From Diplolepis rosae (Eukaryota; Arthropoda; Insecta; Hymenoptera; Diplolepididae): a stretch of DNA of 64,000 nucleotides. The DNA is taken from NCBI GenBank assembly GCA_030998225.1, contig JAPYXD010000581.1, positions 1,922,001 to 1,986,000 on the forward strand, written 5' to 3'. Of this stretch, positions 22,818 to 34,470 are shown piece after piece (position 1 is the stretch's first letter; the number at the start of each line of letters is the position of its first letter). Below the pieces are notes generated by a model. It was not told the origin of the DNA. It saw only the letters and a list, made by a program, of their open reading frames with translations, and did no database searches. The position numbers and the translations under genes are program-made.

Positions 22818-23278
22818 CCCCTTCACTGTGCAGACCGAAAATCGCATAGTGGGCCCAAAATGTCGCTGAATATGAATTCGAGGTCAAAATTTGAAATTTC
22901 GAAATGGCTGATCCAATATGGCGAATCAAAATTTGGAAAAATCTAATGAATTGGCGGATTTCAATCAGAGTCGGTACTAAGGGCTTTTTTGGTTCACTGA
23001 AAACGTATTTGATAATCCCCTAGTACCAATTTTCATCCAAATCCGCCAACTCATTGGATTTTTCAAAATTTTTGATCACCATATTGGATCAGTCATTTCG
23101 AAATTTAGAATTTTGACCTCAAATTCATATTCAGCGACCTAAATAACCCCTTAGTACCAATTTTCAATGAAATTCGTCAATTCATCAGGAACTTTCCTTC
23201 ATGACGTGTATACACGTCATCCGCAGTTTAGGCCCACCTAGTCCATGACGTGTATACACGTCATCCGTAGTGAAGGGG
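22818..23278. mobile_element. piggyBac-like MITE (TTAA)
   Basis: 461 bp flanked by TTAA at 22814-22817 and 23279-23282, with inverted ends CCCCTTCACT. The interior is a foldback containing ATGGCTGATCCAATATGGC and its complement. The right part has two direct copies of CATGACGTGTATACACGTCATCCG, itself a palindrome. There is no coding capacity. It lies in intron 1 of gene 1. Confidence 0.85.
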
Positions 23279-23534
23279 TTAAAGATGTGTATGTGTATCT
23301 TTTGCATTTACATTATAAAGACATTCCATCAGTTGAAATATTACTTTCACGCATTTTCGGGATATTCCCAGAAAGCAATGTCGCAAGCATCTCTGTAATA
23401 ATATATATGGAAAAATTAAATTGAATTAAAAAAATTTTAACTTCCTACCATTACAGCGTATCAAAATTTGAAATTCATAATTTGAATTAGAATTAAAATT
23501 TTGAAATCATAAATTTTAAATTATTATTTCAATT

Positions 23535-24202
23535 AAAGTAGTTCGTTGGCGGAAATTAGACCTCAGGCGAAAATAGATAATTTTGCTTTCAAGAATACCA
23601 ATTTTATTATTGAAGAGCTAATTTGAAAGAGAAAAGATTATTTCTCATGAAAAAAATTTGAAACAAAAAAATAATTTTATTAATAAATTATATTTTTGCC
23701 CAAACTTATTTTCTTATCGCTTCAAGCCAAATTTTTAAAAATGATGCGATTCTAATAAATCACGGTTCATTTTTTTATGAAAAAGATTCTCTACAACATG
23801 ATCATTTCTAATTTTTGAAATTGAATTAATTATTATCTAATACAGCAATTTGTTTATAACAATTTTGTTTTGGAAAATTATTTTTTTATAATTTCAGCCA
23901 TTAAAGAATTCTTTTTCAAAAATTGAAAACGGTCAAGTTGTAGAGAATCTTTTTCCTAAAAAAATGAACCGTGATTTATTAGAATCGCATCATTTTAAAA
24001 AATTTGCTTCGAAGCAATAAGAAAATAAGTTTGGGAAAAAATAAAATTTATTAATAAAATTAATTTTTGTATTTCAAATTTTTTTTCATGAAAAATAATC
24101 TATTCTCTTTCAAATTAGCCTTTCAATAATAATATTGCTATTCTTGAAAGCAAAATTATCTATTTTTGCCTCAGGTCTAATTTCCGTGAACGAACTACCT
24201 TG
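23535..24202. mobile_element. Foldback MITE in intron 1
   Basis: Arms of about 310 bp: the left begins AAGTAGTTCGTTGGCGGAAA and the right ends with its near complement TTTCCGTGAACGAACTACCTT. Arm landmarks include AATAAATCACGGTTCAT and GATGCGATTCTAATAAATC with complements on the other side. No open frame. A single-arm relative lies at 25612-26010. Confidence 0.85.
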
Positions 24203-24547
24203 AAATAAACAAGCTTGAAATAAACGAGACTTGACTGTATTTCACAATGAACAAGTGAAATTTCGCAATGAACAAAGATAAAATTATGTACTTTAGAAAA
24301 TTAAATTTTTCATCGTGCCTTAGTCACTCTCTGACACTAGTGGTAAGAAATATCATTTAGGGGAATAAATTCTGTTTAACATATAATTAATGGGCTAAAA
24401 TCTTTGCAAAATGTACAAAAATCTTGCAATTAGATGAATCTTAATTGAGGGTTATAATTGGGAGATGAAAATCTATAACAAGAAAATAGATGGTAAAAAT
24501 TTGCCTCAATGTTTCCATTTTCAAAGACGCGCTGATTTCAAAACTCT

Positions 24548-24985
24548 GCACGCAAAAAAGAAAATGCTGATGATCAGTAATCGATTGCTGATTATCAGTA
24601 CGCCGGTCGGTCAGCAACGGCAGTTTCTGCTGAGCAGCATTTTTGTACTGTGGCTCAGTTCGTGCAGATACTGAAGGCCAGTGCTAAGCCTAACAACATC
24701 ACTAGTCACTACGAGTCTGTAAGAAAATGCTGCTCAGCAGCAACTCGCATTCTGAGGTGCAGACAGTATTTCTTATTTCGCGATACTCGAGTAATGCGTT
24801 ACGACGAGCGAGTTGCTGCAAAACAGCATTCAGCTTGCTGTATTGTAGAAATTTAGAAAACTTCAAATTAAAATTGAAGTTACTCTACTTTAGCATTTTT
24901 CCTTGAGAAAGCAAAATTAAGCATCTCAGTTTCTGCTGAGCAGCACGAAAATGCTGATAATTAGCATCTACTTTTTTGCGAGTGC
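24548..24985. mobile_element. MITE with CAGCA-rich interior
   Basis: Inverted ends GCACGCAAAAAAG and CTTTTTTGCGAGTGC. The interior is unusually rich in GCTGCTGAGCAGC-like palindromes (TTTCTGCTGAGCAGCA occurs twice) and more GC-rich than its surroundings. No gene. Confidence 0.65.
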
Positions 24986-25085
24986 TTTCTACGATGACAA
25001 ACATTTACATTAGACGATTCGATAAAATTATATGAATGCTGCTATTATTATTATTATTCAGCCATCAAATTTCTTCCCGTGTATT

Positions 25086-25260
25086 TATGTTCATAGAAAC
25101 ACGAGTATATGGACTTTTATGTGTCAGTGTAAAAAAAATAAAGATAAGACTACATAAATCTAGCAACCAAGGTGATAATCAAATAGGATCGTAATATGTA
25201 CTTAGAAGAAGTTTATCTCTAAAATTTTTCAAATTTGTCTCTTATTGACGTGAAAAAGGA
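25086..25260 (+). other. Intron 1 block shared with gene 2
   Basis: GATAAGAC, TAGCAACCAAGGTGA and GGATCGTAATATGTACTTA recur in the same order at about 56985-57060 in intron 1 of gene 2. This is non-coding evidence that the whole locus was duplicated. Confidence 0.7.
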
Positions 25261-25611
25261 AAAAAAAACTAAGAGACCTTTCGTTAGAGTAAATCATAAA
25301 AATGAATTATATTTTAGTATAATATCGTTTTATAATAAGGCAAACGGGGTTTACGTATCAGAAATTAATATAATGTTTTTCAAGTGACAAAGTTAATATT
25401 TTTATTCGTATAAATGGAATATATGTTCTACTAACTGTTATGAAATCTACAAGAATTTTAAATTCACTATATCAAAGTTGCGAAGCAAATTTAAAATGGT
25501 GTTAATACATTTTATTCGAAAGACTGGAAGAATGTTTTCAAACTTTCAAACAAAGAATATGTGAATCTGAAAACTACTATATAAAGAATCACTCACTCGA
25601 CCAAAATTATA

Positions 25612-26010
25612 AATTATCGAATAAATTATTATCAAATTCAGCAACTTGTTTATAATAATTTCGTTTTGAAAAATGTTTTTTAATGGTTTCAGCCATTAAA
25701 GAATTTATTTAAAAAAATCAGAAACAATGAAGTTGTGGGAAATCTTTTTTCTGAAAAAATGATTCATGATCTATTAGAATCGCATAATTTTTTAAAATTT
25801 GGTAAGAAGCGATAAGAAAAAAAGTTAGGTCAAAAATAAAATTTATTAATAACATTTTTTCTGTGTGTTTAAAAATTTTTTCATGTAAAATAATCTTTTC
25901 TCTTTCAAAATAGCCCTTGATTAATAATATTGCTATTCTTCAAAGCAGAATTATCTATTTTTGCCTAAGGTCTAATTTTCGTGGATGAAAACTACCTTAA
26001 TCACGGACGA
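25612..26010. mobile_element. Single-arm relative of the 23535 foldback MITE
   Basis: Matches the right half of the element at 23535-24202: CAGCCATTAAAGAATT, TTAGAATCGCAT, TGCTATTCTT and TTATCTATTTTTGCCT occur in the same order, ending AAAACTACCTT. The left half is missing. Confidence 0.75.
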
Positions 26011-26089
26011 AAACAGTTAATCTCTAAAATGATTTTATAAATGAAAATTCCTTTCCGCGCGCTCAATATTGAGCTTAATTAATATTTTT

Positions 26090-26260
26090 CAAAGAATTTG
26101 AAAATATTTTTATGGAAATAGAGACGCTTTCGACTGTGCCTGGATTCGAGCCCGGGTCTTGCGAATGACGGTCCACTGCTCTGACCAAATGAGCTACACA
26201 GGCGTCTGACATCGCTTTCTCCACAGAAAGACCTCGTTATATTGCGTTTCGGCATTTAAT
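26090..26260 (-). mobile_element. tRNA-derived SINE, copy 1
   Basis: On the minus strand 26142-26206 reads as a degenerate tRNA head: an A-box-like TAGCTCATTTGGTCAGAGCA and a B-box GGCTCGAATCC. The body after the head (GCACAGTCGAAAGCGTCTC) recurs in the neighbouring copies. The anticodon arm does not pair, so this is not a tRNA gene. Confidence 0.75.
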
Positions 26261-26261
26261 A

Positions 26262-26560
26262 ATTTTATAACTTTAATGGCAGAGTTAAAATTTCACTGTC
26301 TACTTTATCAGTACACGAGATTCGGTATCAGACAGGATACTTTTCCGACAGCTGTCCTCGCTGACAATTTTAAACCCTTGAATCGTGGAAACCAATTAAT
26401 ATTCTTGACAAAATTTGAAAATATTTCTGTGGAAAAAGAGACGCTTTCGACTGTGCCGGGATTCGAGCCCGGGTCATTCGATTGCATTGCGTAACGCCAT
26501 TTAATAATTTTATAATCTTTTTCCACAGAAAGATTTTTAAATCCTTTGAAGAACATTAAT
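26262..26560 (-). mobile_element. tRNA-derived SINE, copy 2, head truncated
   Basis: Shares ACGCTTTCGACTGTGCC and the B-box (GGGATTCGAGCCCGGGT) with copy 1 on the same strand, but the A-box part is lost. The 26276-26375 part is repeated in inverted orientation in copy 3. Confidence 0.65.
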
Positions 26561-26589
26561 TGCTTTCAATTATTTAAGAGTTAAAATTG

Positions 26590-26905
26590 TCTGCGAGGAC
26601 ACCTGTTGGGAAATTATCCAATCTGATATCGAGACTTGTCTCCTGATAAAGCAGACATTGAAATTTCAACTCTACCATCAAAATTATAAAATTATTAAAT
26701 ACCGAAACGCAATATATCGAGGTCTTCCTGTGGTGAAAGGGATATTGGACGCCTGTCTTGCTCAGTTGGTTAGAGTAGTCGACTGGCAATTGAAAGACCT
26801 GGGCTCGAATCCCGGCGCATTCGAAAGCGACTATTTTTCCACAGGAATATTTTTGAATTCTCTGAAAAATATTTATTTAGCACAATATTGTGCATGCGAG
26901 AAGGA
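26590..26905 (+). mobile_element. tRNA-derived SINE, copy 3
   Basis: The plus-strand head at 26749-26818 has an A-box-like TTGCTCAGTTGGTTAGAGTA and a B-box GGCTCGAATCCC. It is preceded by an inverted relative of the 26276-26375 sequence and followed by the shared body (GCGACTATTTTTCCACAGG). Together the three copies form an inverted cluster in intron 1 of gene 1. Confidence 0.72.
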
Positions 26906-27781
26906 ATTTTTACATTAAAAACAATTTTGGAAATTAACTGTTTTCGTCCGTGATTGAGATATTTACGAAGAAACACAATTTTTTAAGAGACCACTTTATA
27001 ATTAATTATAGTGCATTTACAAATTTATTATAAAAAAATTATAATTTTTTAAAGCGGCAATAACTAATTAACGTTATTTCAATTTTTGAAATACTTCGTA
27101 TTACAATAAATCGAAGCCTGAATTCGCAGAATTAACTAAATAAATATTGAATCAATTTATTATTACACTCTTTTGAAATTATTTACTACGGCATTCAAAA
27201 TAAAACCTATTTCGATAAAATACATTCGATTGTAATGAAATAATATGATTTATTTTCTACTTCAAACAAACGGTTCTCATCCAAGTGCACTCGCGAAAAA
27301 AGATATCCGTCTTTTGCGATGAGAAAACTTATATTTTGTTTTCGCGCCCGCGTTTTTTCTATATTCAAGTATTCAAGCCCTCAAGTATTTTTTAACTGTC
27401 TTTTGTGCTTATAAAATTTGTGTTTCTTTTCCGCGCAGACTTTTTGCCTGTGTCATTTTTGCTCTGCTGTACTCATTTATAAAAAATCTGTAAATATAAT
27501 GGTCACGGTCAAAAACTCAAATTTTAAAGATCATACTTTAGAGGCTTATAACTTGGTTCGTATTAAATGAAATGCAGATTCTGATGAAGAAACATGATTC
27601 TGCTTTAATTATTTCTGAATACATGTTTTTTTTTATAGCCTTATCTTATTTCGTCTTAGAGATAAAGCATAGAAAGCATAAGTATTTGTAGATCTGGACA
27701 AACTGACTTGATTAAAAATCGAACATTCAAACTTTAAATGCTTTAGACCTAGAGAATGAATATTTAAAACCATTCGTGCAG
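26906..27781. other. AT-rich intron sequence, nothing recognised
   Basis: No gene, repeat boundary or structured RNA is seen. Confidence 0.5.
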
Positions 27782-27799
27782 TACGAGGGTAGTCCCAGA

Positions 27800-28279
27800 G
27801 GTAACCGACCTAACAGAAAAAACCCTAAAAATTTGGAAAAAAATACCTATATTTCTCAACTTAGTCTCCTTTTAACTCGATACACTTTTCCCAGCAATGT
27901 TCAATAGCTTCGATACCCTGTTTATAATGAAAACCGTCGAGCACTGTCTTGATTAAACAATACTTTTTTTCATAGCGCCTCCTTTGAAAATCCGATTTGC
28001 GGTACCTATAGAGCGGGTTGAAATTCGCTGTTTCAACCCGTTACACAGTTACAGCCAATCAGATTCTCAAAAGAGGCGCTATGAAAAATAGTATACATTA
28101 CTCGAAACAAAACACAGCGAAAGCAATTCATGTGCACTCCTTGCAATCGCTGTGTTTCGCCCCTTGTAATTTAATATACTATTTTCGACAAATACGGCCG
28201 TTTCTTATTGATTTCATCACTCAAACGCTGTAATAAGTTCAAATAATACTCTCCGTTGAATGTTTTTCTTTTTTGAAGA
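27800..28279 (-). pseudogene. Mariner E transposase, 3' part
   Basis: Resumes after the inserted transposon as YLQKRKTFNGEYYLNLLQRL and runs to EINKKRPYLSK. After a two-hairpin insertion (27967-28193) it returns with KKVLFNQDSAR, which holds the second catalytic Asp. The remainder to 27800 is heavily decayed and no third Asp can be placed. Confidence 0.72.
27967..28193. repeat. Two adjacent hairpins inserted in mariner E
   Basis: Two inverted repeats side by side: CATAGCGCCTCCTTTGAAAATC with GATTCTCAAAAGAGGCGCTATG, and AGTATACATTACTCGAAAC with its approximate complement ending AATATACT. Together they interrupt the transposase between PYLSK and KKVLF, so they form a small inserted element. 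Confidence 0.65.
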
Positions 28280-28369
28280 TAACACAGGTCCACAAAAAAA
28301 AGTGGAATGAACTTTACATGTGAGTATACTACCCCTATGGTTTGTGAGCCGCTGAATCCGAATCCGGTC

Positions 28370-28900
28370 TCAGAATTTCCCCTAGATTCCCCAGTTTTCC
28401 CCTAGCCTAGGGGAAATGCGTGAAATCTTAGAAATTTCAGTACCTGTGAAAGTAATTTTCATCTACGCAATATCAAATAATACGATAATGTTTTCATGTA
28501 TCTCGAGTCGCTTAGTTCGAATCTCAGTGTAGAATTTCCCTAGAGTACTTCAGAATTCCACTAGCCTCGGGGAAAATGTGTTGAGCTAAGCAAAACTTGC
28601 GATTTCTGGAAGGTTCTATTTTTGCGCAAGAAAGCTTATATATTTTCGTATTTTGAGTTCCGGAATTCGTATCTGACGTGAAAAATTTTCTATAGTACTT
28701 CAGAATTTTCCTAGCCTAGGGAAAATGTGCAAAGATAAGGGAAGCTTACAATTTTACGTAGCCTTTTTTTTATGCGGAGAAGCTTATGTCTTCTCGTCTT
28801 TCAAGTAGCTGAATTCATATCTGATATCAGACTTTTTCTACAGGACCTAGAAATTTTCCTAGTCTAAGGTAAAAAGTGTAGTACGTGGGTTTTACGGTGA
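28370..28900. repeat. Left subterminal repeats of the long-TIR transposon
   Basis: Four diverged units at roughly 150-bp spacing (near 28378, 28535, 28685 and 28835). Each has a variant of TTTCCCTAGAGTACTTCAGAATT followed by CCTAGCCTAGGGGAAA and a downstream GAATYC-rich block. Such arrays are typical transposase binding regions. The counterpart is at 34060-34470. Confidence 0.78.
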
Positions 28901-29289
28901 CTTGATTTTTACATGGAAAAGCTGACGAGCATATATCATGTGTTTAAGCATTGTGAGGGACTGAACTAAAATTTGTGCTCGTTTTTTCTGTTTTGTATAT
29001 CACTTTTACTTTCTAGCATAGGAAAGAAAAGTTATAACTGAGAAAAAATACAGTGTCAATGTGCGTTGAACTTATGTATTTTAAAATTGGTAGCATGATT
29101 GAATCACACACAGGCTACGAAATATTTTTGACTCTCTTAATTTAACCTGGGCCTGTGGAAATGAATTTCAGTTTCAGAGAATTACCCCACGTTCATATGT
29201 AAATATATTCATATGCAAGTTGATTCTGTGAATTTGGTATCTTCTTGAATCTTGAGCCTGTATCGCATATGCAACCCCATTTCAACAGG

Positions 29290-29620
29290 CAACCATGATT
29301 GTTCTTAATAAACTGTAAAATCCTGCTGCCTTGGCAGATACTGGGACGATGACAACTGCCCCGATAGAGGATGTGTAGAATGATTCGTACTCAGGTTTGT
29401 TAAGGTAACGAAGCCAGCGAAGGCACGCTGCCCTGCAGGTGGGCGTTAAGGAGTTAGGATGATGCCGTAGTGTGTCCGACGATGAGTTGACATGGTCCTC
29501 GTCAAAATCGGAAAGCCCTTATACTTAGGCCTAGGGAGGTATCAGGGTTATCACCCTGATACCTCACTCACTGCGACTCACCTTCGGTCGGACCAGGATC
29601 CTTAACATGTGGGATTCACT
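29290..29620. other. GC-richer segment with a perfect hairpin
   Basis: This stretch inside the transposon is clearly more GC-rich than its surroundings. It contains AGGTATCAGGGT-TATC-ACCCTGATACCT (29547-29574), a 12-bp perfect stem with a 4-nt loop. It resembles a fragment of a retrotransposon untranslated region but I cannot assign it. No open frame. Confidence 0.45.
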
Positions 29621-31895
29621 ATCAAATATGGATTTTCAAAAACAAACAAAAATCTAGGCATAATCACCAATGCGACGGGAAAGCTAACGCTTTCTGTTAT
29701 GTTTGCGGTGAATTTTTACTCAAAAATGTCAAAGAAAGATTATAAATTCAATCAAAAAACTTTACAAAGAATGTTTCCATATTGAAATTGAAAATCAACA
29801 GAGTAATTGGGTACCACATGTCATATGTGGTCTTTGTTATAACATGCTACGCCGCAGTACAGCAGACAAAAAAATCAAATTCACTTCACCTACGCTTTGG
29901 CACCAACCTAAAGATAAAAAAGATTGCTATTTTTGCATGACAAACACCGTCGGCTTTAAAAATTCTAACACGCAAAAAATCAAGTATGCAAATGTTTCTA
30001 GCGTAACTATGCCGACTTTTTCTTGCAGTGAACATGTCATAAATAACAAGACTTCTGAAAATATCCAGGTTGTCGAAAAAAATGTCGTTTCAGCTCAGAA
30101 GGAAATCACAATCGAAACCTATTCATACGAGGAATACGCAAGCGACAGCAATGCGAGCAACTCTGATGATAACGATGAAGATGAATTCATTCCTCCAGGC
30201 CAACAAAAGAAACCTGAGTTTCACACTCATGAATCATTATTACTAATTATTATTATTTCGCATCCATACCAATAGCACACTCGACCATATTGATGGAAAG
30301 CTATGTGAATATGGAGAAATTGTTAAGTGTGATTAAGTACTCGGAACTCAGGCTTCACCAAAAATCCATGATTTTTGTGCTTGTGGGACATCAGAGATTG
30401 CAAAAATCATTACAAAAAACAGAAATGGGCTGAGAGGAGTTCATTCAAACCTGGCTCAAAAAATGTACTGCAGAAACCTTTGGTAGATCCTACGAAAATT
30501 CTTCTCCCCCCTCTCCATATTAAACTTGGCTTGATGAAACAGTGTGTTAAATCACTGAACAAAGAAGAAGATTGTTTCAGATATCTGACGCCAAATTGAA
30601 GACAGGAATTTTCGATGGTCCTCAAATTCGTAAATTGTTAAATGATGACAATTTTACTGACAGTATGAATGATAGGGAGAAAGCTGCTTGGATCAGTTTC
30701 AAGAAAGTTGGCGAATAGGCCGTAGCAGAATAAGCATGGTCTGGGTGTCGCCGCTCGAATTTGATCCATATTGCGAGGGTAAGTGGCTCCCATTACAAGA
30801 TAAAATCAACCCAAGTATCAACTTGAAAAATTTTTTTTTACAAAAGTTATGAACAAATTTTGAAAAATCAAAAAATCTAATTTTATCGAAAACGGCTCAA
30901 CCGATCTTAATGACTAAAATATATGTTATAGAGGGTTCTAAAGAGGTTCTGAAAAAAATTCAAGAACCCATTCCGTTTGTAAAAAGGGGGTAAACTTTTT
31001 TTTTAATTTTTGAATAATTTTTTTAATGTGAATTACTTCTTGAACACCCACCATTTTTTTCGATATCATGCTTAAATTCAAAGTGACAATATATATATTT
31101 TTTTTAATTTTCGGAGAGGTACTTCATAGTTAAAAAAAAAATAAAAACTTCTTTGGCCACTACAATTTATGGAACAATTCATACCCTATGACTCATTGAA
31201 GCAATTGTTTCCATACTCATGAAAGTTTTACGTCGACCACGTACAAGATCTCATTTATTTCTACGAATTTGCTGCATAGTGGACGACATAGTACACTTTA
31301 TACGAATGCGAGGGTGTATCAACAATTATCCGCACCCTGTCTGTGGAATTGATCGTTATCAATTTAAAAAAAAAACATCTCTACATGATCGCCTTGTTTT
31401 CAATGCACTTTACCCACCTGTCAGCAAGCTTTTTCCTTCAGTCACAAAATTCAGTTTATATACTATATTTCCCCACATATCTCCTTCTCGAAGCTTGTGC
31501 CTATGACCTACGTTTTGCCCTTCCTGAGAGTACTACTGCGCAGGCTTCGAATGCCGCACGAGTTCGTTCACAAAAAGCACCTGTTTTTCATTTGTTTGTC
31601 ATTCAACAATTTGGGAAAAGTACCATTTGTTTCCAATAGGTATACCATCCTGTAGTCCAAACGCGGTATAAAAGCATCCTGCAACTTATCAGGAAACGAA
31701 TACCCTCGCATTCATATAAAGTGTACTATGTCGTCCACTATGCAGCAAATACGTAAAAATAAATGGGATATTGTACGTGATCAACGTAAAACTTTCATGA
31801 GTATAAAAACAATTGCTTCAATGAGTCATAGGGTATCAATTGTTCCATACATTGTAGGGGCCAAAGAAGTTTTTATTTTTTTGAACCATGAAGTA

Positions 31896-33178
31896 TTGGA
31901 TCTATAACGTAATTCATGCGGTTTGCTAAGAGATGTCGTAACTTGATTATTATTCCATCGTTCCAATATTCCGAAAATGTTTTGGAAAGCTACTGTCATT
32001 GCGCGTCTTTTTTAGTATATGTCATTCATTTGAAGCGTAAACAACAATAATTTTTTTCACTCAAACATGTCGAACTTTGTGCCTGAAAAAGTGTTTTTGC
32101 GGGGAGTTCTTCTTCATTACTTTAATATCAAGAAAACTGCTGCCAAAAGTCATCGTATTTTGGTGGAAGTTTATGGTGAACATGCACTAGCTGAACGAAC
32201 GTGCCAAAAGTGGTTAGCACGATTTAAAAGTGGTGATTTTGGCTTGGAAGACGAAGAACGTCCTGGGCAGCCAAAAAAGTTTGAAGATGAAGAACTGGAA
32301 GCATTACTCGATGAAGATTGTTGCCAAACACAAGGAGAGCTCGCAGAATCTGTTGGAGTCACTCAAGCAGCCATTTCAAAACGTTTAAAAGCAACCGAAT
32401 ACATTCAAAAGCAAGGAAATTGGGTTCCACATGAACTCAAGCCGAGAGACGTTGAAAGGCGGTTTTGCATGTCCAAAATGCTGCTGGAACGCCACAAACA
32501 GAAATCATTTTTGCATCGGATTGTTACTGGTAATGAAAAATGGATCCATTACGACAACCCCAAGCGCAAAAAATGATATGTGAAACCCGGCCAACCAGCC
32601 AAATCAACGTCAAAACCGAATATCCATGGCGCAAAGGTAATGCTCTGTATTTGGTGAGATTAGAAGGTTGTGCCGTATTATAGGCTGCTAAAACCGGGTA
32701 AAACCTTCTATGGAGAACGCTACTGAACACAATTAATCCGTTTGAAGAGAGCAATAGCCGAAAAACGCCCGGAATATGTGACCAGACACGAGGCAATAAT
32801 TTTCCATCATGACAACGCTCGGCTCCATGTTGCTATTCCGGTTAAGAACTATTTGGAAAACAGTGGATGGGAAGTTTTACCCCACCCGCCTTATAGCCCA
32901 GACCTTGCCCCTTCTGACTACCATTTGCTCCGATCGATGCAGAACGCCCTCACTGGAATACGGTTCATATCAGAACAGGGTATCAAAAATTGGCTTGATT
33001 CATTCTTGGCTGCCAAGCCGGCGCAGTTCTTTTGGGATGAAATTCACAAATTGCCAGAAAGATGGGAAAAAGTCATAGCTTCAGATGGGCAGTACTTTGA
33101 ATAAACGTTCAAATAAAATTAATCAAATAAACGTTCAAATTTTGAAAAAAAACCGCACGAATTGACTTATAGATCCAA
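31896..33178 (+). mobile_element. Mariner F, full length
   Basis: 1283 bp with inverted ends TTGGATCTATAACGTAATTC and its near complement, flanked by TA at 31894-31895 and 33179-33180. The opposite foldback arm near 31115-31125 shows the uninterrupted sequence (GAAGTACCTCTCCGA on the complement), confirming the insertion. It is the youngest layer of the nest. The family also occurs at 10417, 49430 and 53185. Confidence 0.93.
32067..33104 (+). pseudogene. Mariner F transposase, stops
   Basis: Starts MSNFVPEKVFLRGVLLHYFN and holds the helix-turn-helix (LGVTQAAISK-like SVGVTQAAIS). The first catalytic position is Asn (TGNEKW instead of TGDEKW). A TGA follows NPKRKK at 32574, and further stops occur between 32655 and 32730. 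From 32742 the frame is open again, with the second Asp (HHDNARLH) and third Asp (LAPSDYHL) and the end DGQYFE. Full family length of about 345 codons, inactive. Confidence 0.92.
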
Positions 33179-34059
33179 TACCTCTCCGAAAATTTTCGAA
33201 AAAATATATATTGTCACTGAATTCAAGCATGATATCGAAAAAAATGGTGGGTGTTCAAGAAGTAATTCACATTAAAAAAATTATCGAAAAATTAAAAAAA
33301 AAAATTTACCCCCTATTTAAGAACGGAATGGGTTCTTGAATTTTTTTCAGAACCTCTTTAGTACCCTCTATAACATATATTTTAGTCATAAAAATCGGTT
33401 GAGCCGTTTTCGAGAAAATTAGAGTATTTTATTTTTCAAAATTCGTTCATAAGTTTTGTAAACAAATTTTCTTCGAATTGATATTTGGGGTGAATTTATG
33501 TTGTAATGGGAGCCACTTACCCTCGCAATATGGATCAAATCCTAGTGGGGGCACCCAGATCATGCTTATCCTCCTACGGCCTTTCTTAGGTAACTTTAAA
33601 AGCGACAACTGTAAGAAAATAGTGAAAAACATGTTGCAAAAATTTCAAGAACAAGGTTGCCTCATGAGCATAAACATACACTTCCTTAATTCCCATCTCG
33701 GAAACTTCACTAAAAATCTTGGTGATTACAGTGAGGAACAAGGAGAACGTTTCCACCAAGATATCAAAGAAATGGAGCGACATTTTCAGGGACGATGGGA
33801 TAAACAGATGATGGCAGATTTTTGCTGGTTGTTGAAGAGAGCTGTTGCAGGTGAAAACAAAAAAAAAGAAAGAGGAATCCACTCCGTCGGAAGTTTGACG
33901 ATAAAAGAACAAGGGAAAGACGAACAAACTAATATCATGGAATTTTTCGTAGGCTAGAGCTATTGTTAGGAGCTAGATAAAAATTCTGATGACAGAACTG
34001 AACATGGTAACTCAGAAGACGAAAAGATACCAGCTTTCCCGTACGAACAATGCCTGCAT

Positions 34060-34470
34060 GAAACTTCGATTTTTGCTAAATTTTCTACGTTTTTCCCTAG
34101 GCTAGGGAAATTCTGAAGTACTATGGAACATTTTTCACGTCAGATATGAATTCAGCAACTCAAAATATGAAAATATATAAGCTTTCTTACGCAAAAATAG
34201 AACCTTCCAGAAATCGCAAGTTTTGCTCAACTTAAAACTTTTTTCCCTAGGCTAGTAGAATTCTGAGGTACTCTAGGGAAATTCTACACTGAGATTCGAA
34301 CTAAGCGACTCGAGATACGTGAAAACATTATCGTTTTATTCAATATTGCGTAGATCAAAATTGCTTTCACAGATACTGAAATTTCTAAGATTTCACGCAT
34401 TTCCCTTAGTCTAGGGGAAAACTGAGGGATCCAGGGGAAATTCCGAGACCAGATTCGGATTCAGCGGCTC
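34060..34470. repeat. Right subterminal repeats of the long-TIR transposon
   Basis: Three inverted units near 34093, 34245 and 34405 with TTTTCCCTAGGCTAGGGAAA-like cores, collinear with the left array when read on the minus strand. The fourth unit seen at the left end is not evident. Confidence 0.78.

Larger units (their letters stand above)
30717..33582. mobile_element. Foldback element inside the transposase-like gene
   Basis: Inverted arms of about 600 bp begin AGGCCGTAGCAGAATAAGCA (left) and AGGCCGTAGGAGGATAAGCA (right, complement). Both contain GATCCATATTGCGAGGGTAAG. The left arm spans about 30717-31330; the right arm is 31680-31893 plus 33181-33582, interrupted by mariner F. The central 31330-31680 shows no recognisable gene. 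It cuts the host gene between FKKV and FLGN, residues adjacent in the relative at 58716. No target duplication could be resolved. Confidence 0.82.
29656..33957 (+). pseudogene. Transposase-like protein of the long-TIR element, broken
   Basis: A degenerate member of the family seen intact at 58716-59951, here with its N-terminal half. Zinc-binding-like Cys pairs come first: FCYVCGEF near 29690, WVPHVICGLC near 29810 and DCYFC at 29925. An acidic linker (SDDNDEDEF) follows. 30375-30712 matches the middle of the relative (LPPLHIKLGLMKQ, GIFDGPQIRKLL). A foldback at 30717-33582 then interrupts it. It resumes with FLGNFKSDN and reaches EEQGERFHQDIKEMERHFQGRW. The segment equivalent to residues 30-180 of the relative is missing, and several stops are present. 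Confidence 0.82.

Noticed and set aside
26142..26206. Possible tRNA gene on the minus strand
   Set aside because: A and B boxes are visible but the anticodon arm does not pair and the body is shared with neighbouring repeats, so it is a SINE head.
26749..26818. Possible tRNA gene on the plus strand
   Set aside because: Same reason: no pairing anticodon stem, and flanks belong to the SINE family.
33586..33927. 113-codon minus-strand frame
   Set aside because: Antisense of the transposase-like gene remnant, with a low-complexity composition.
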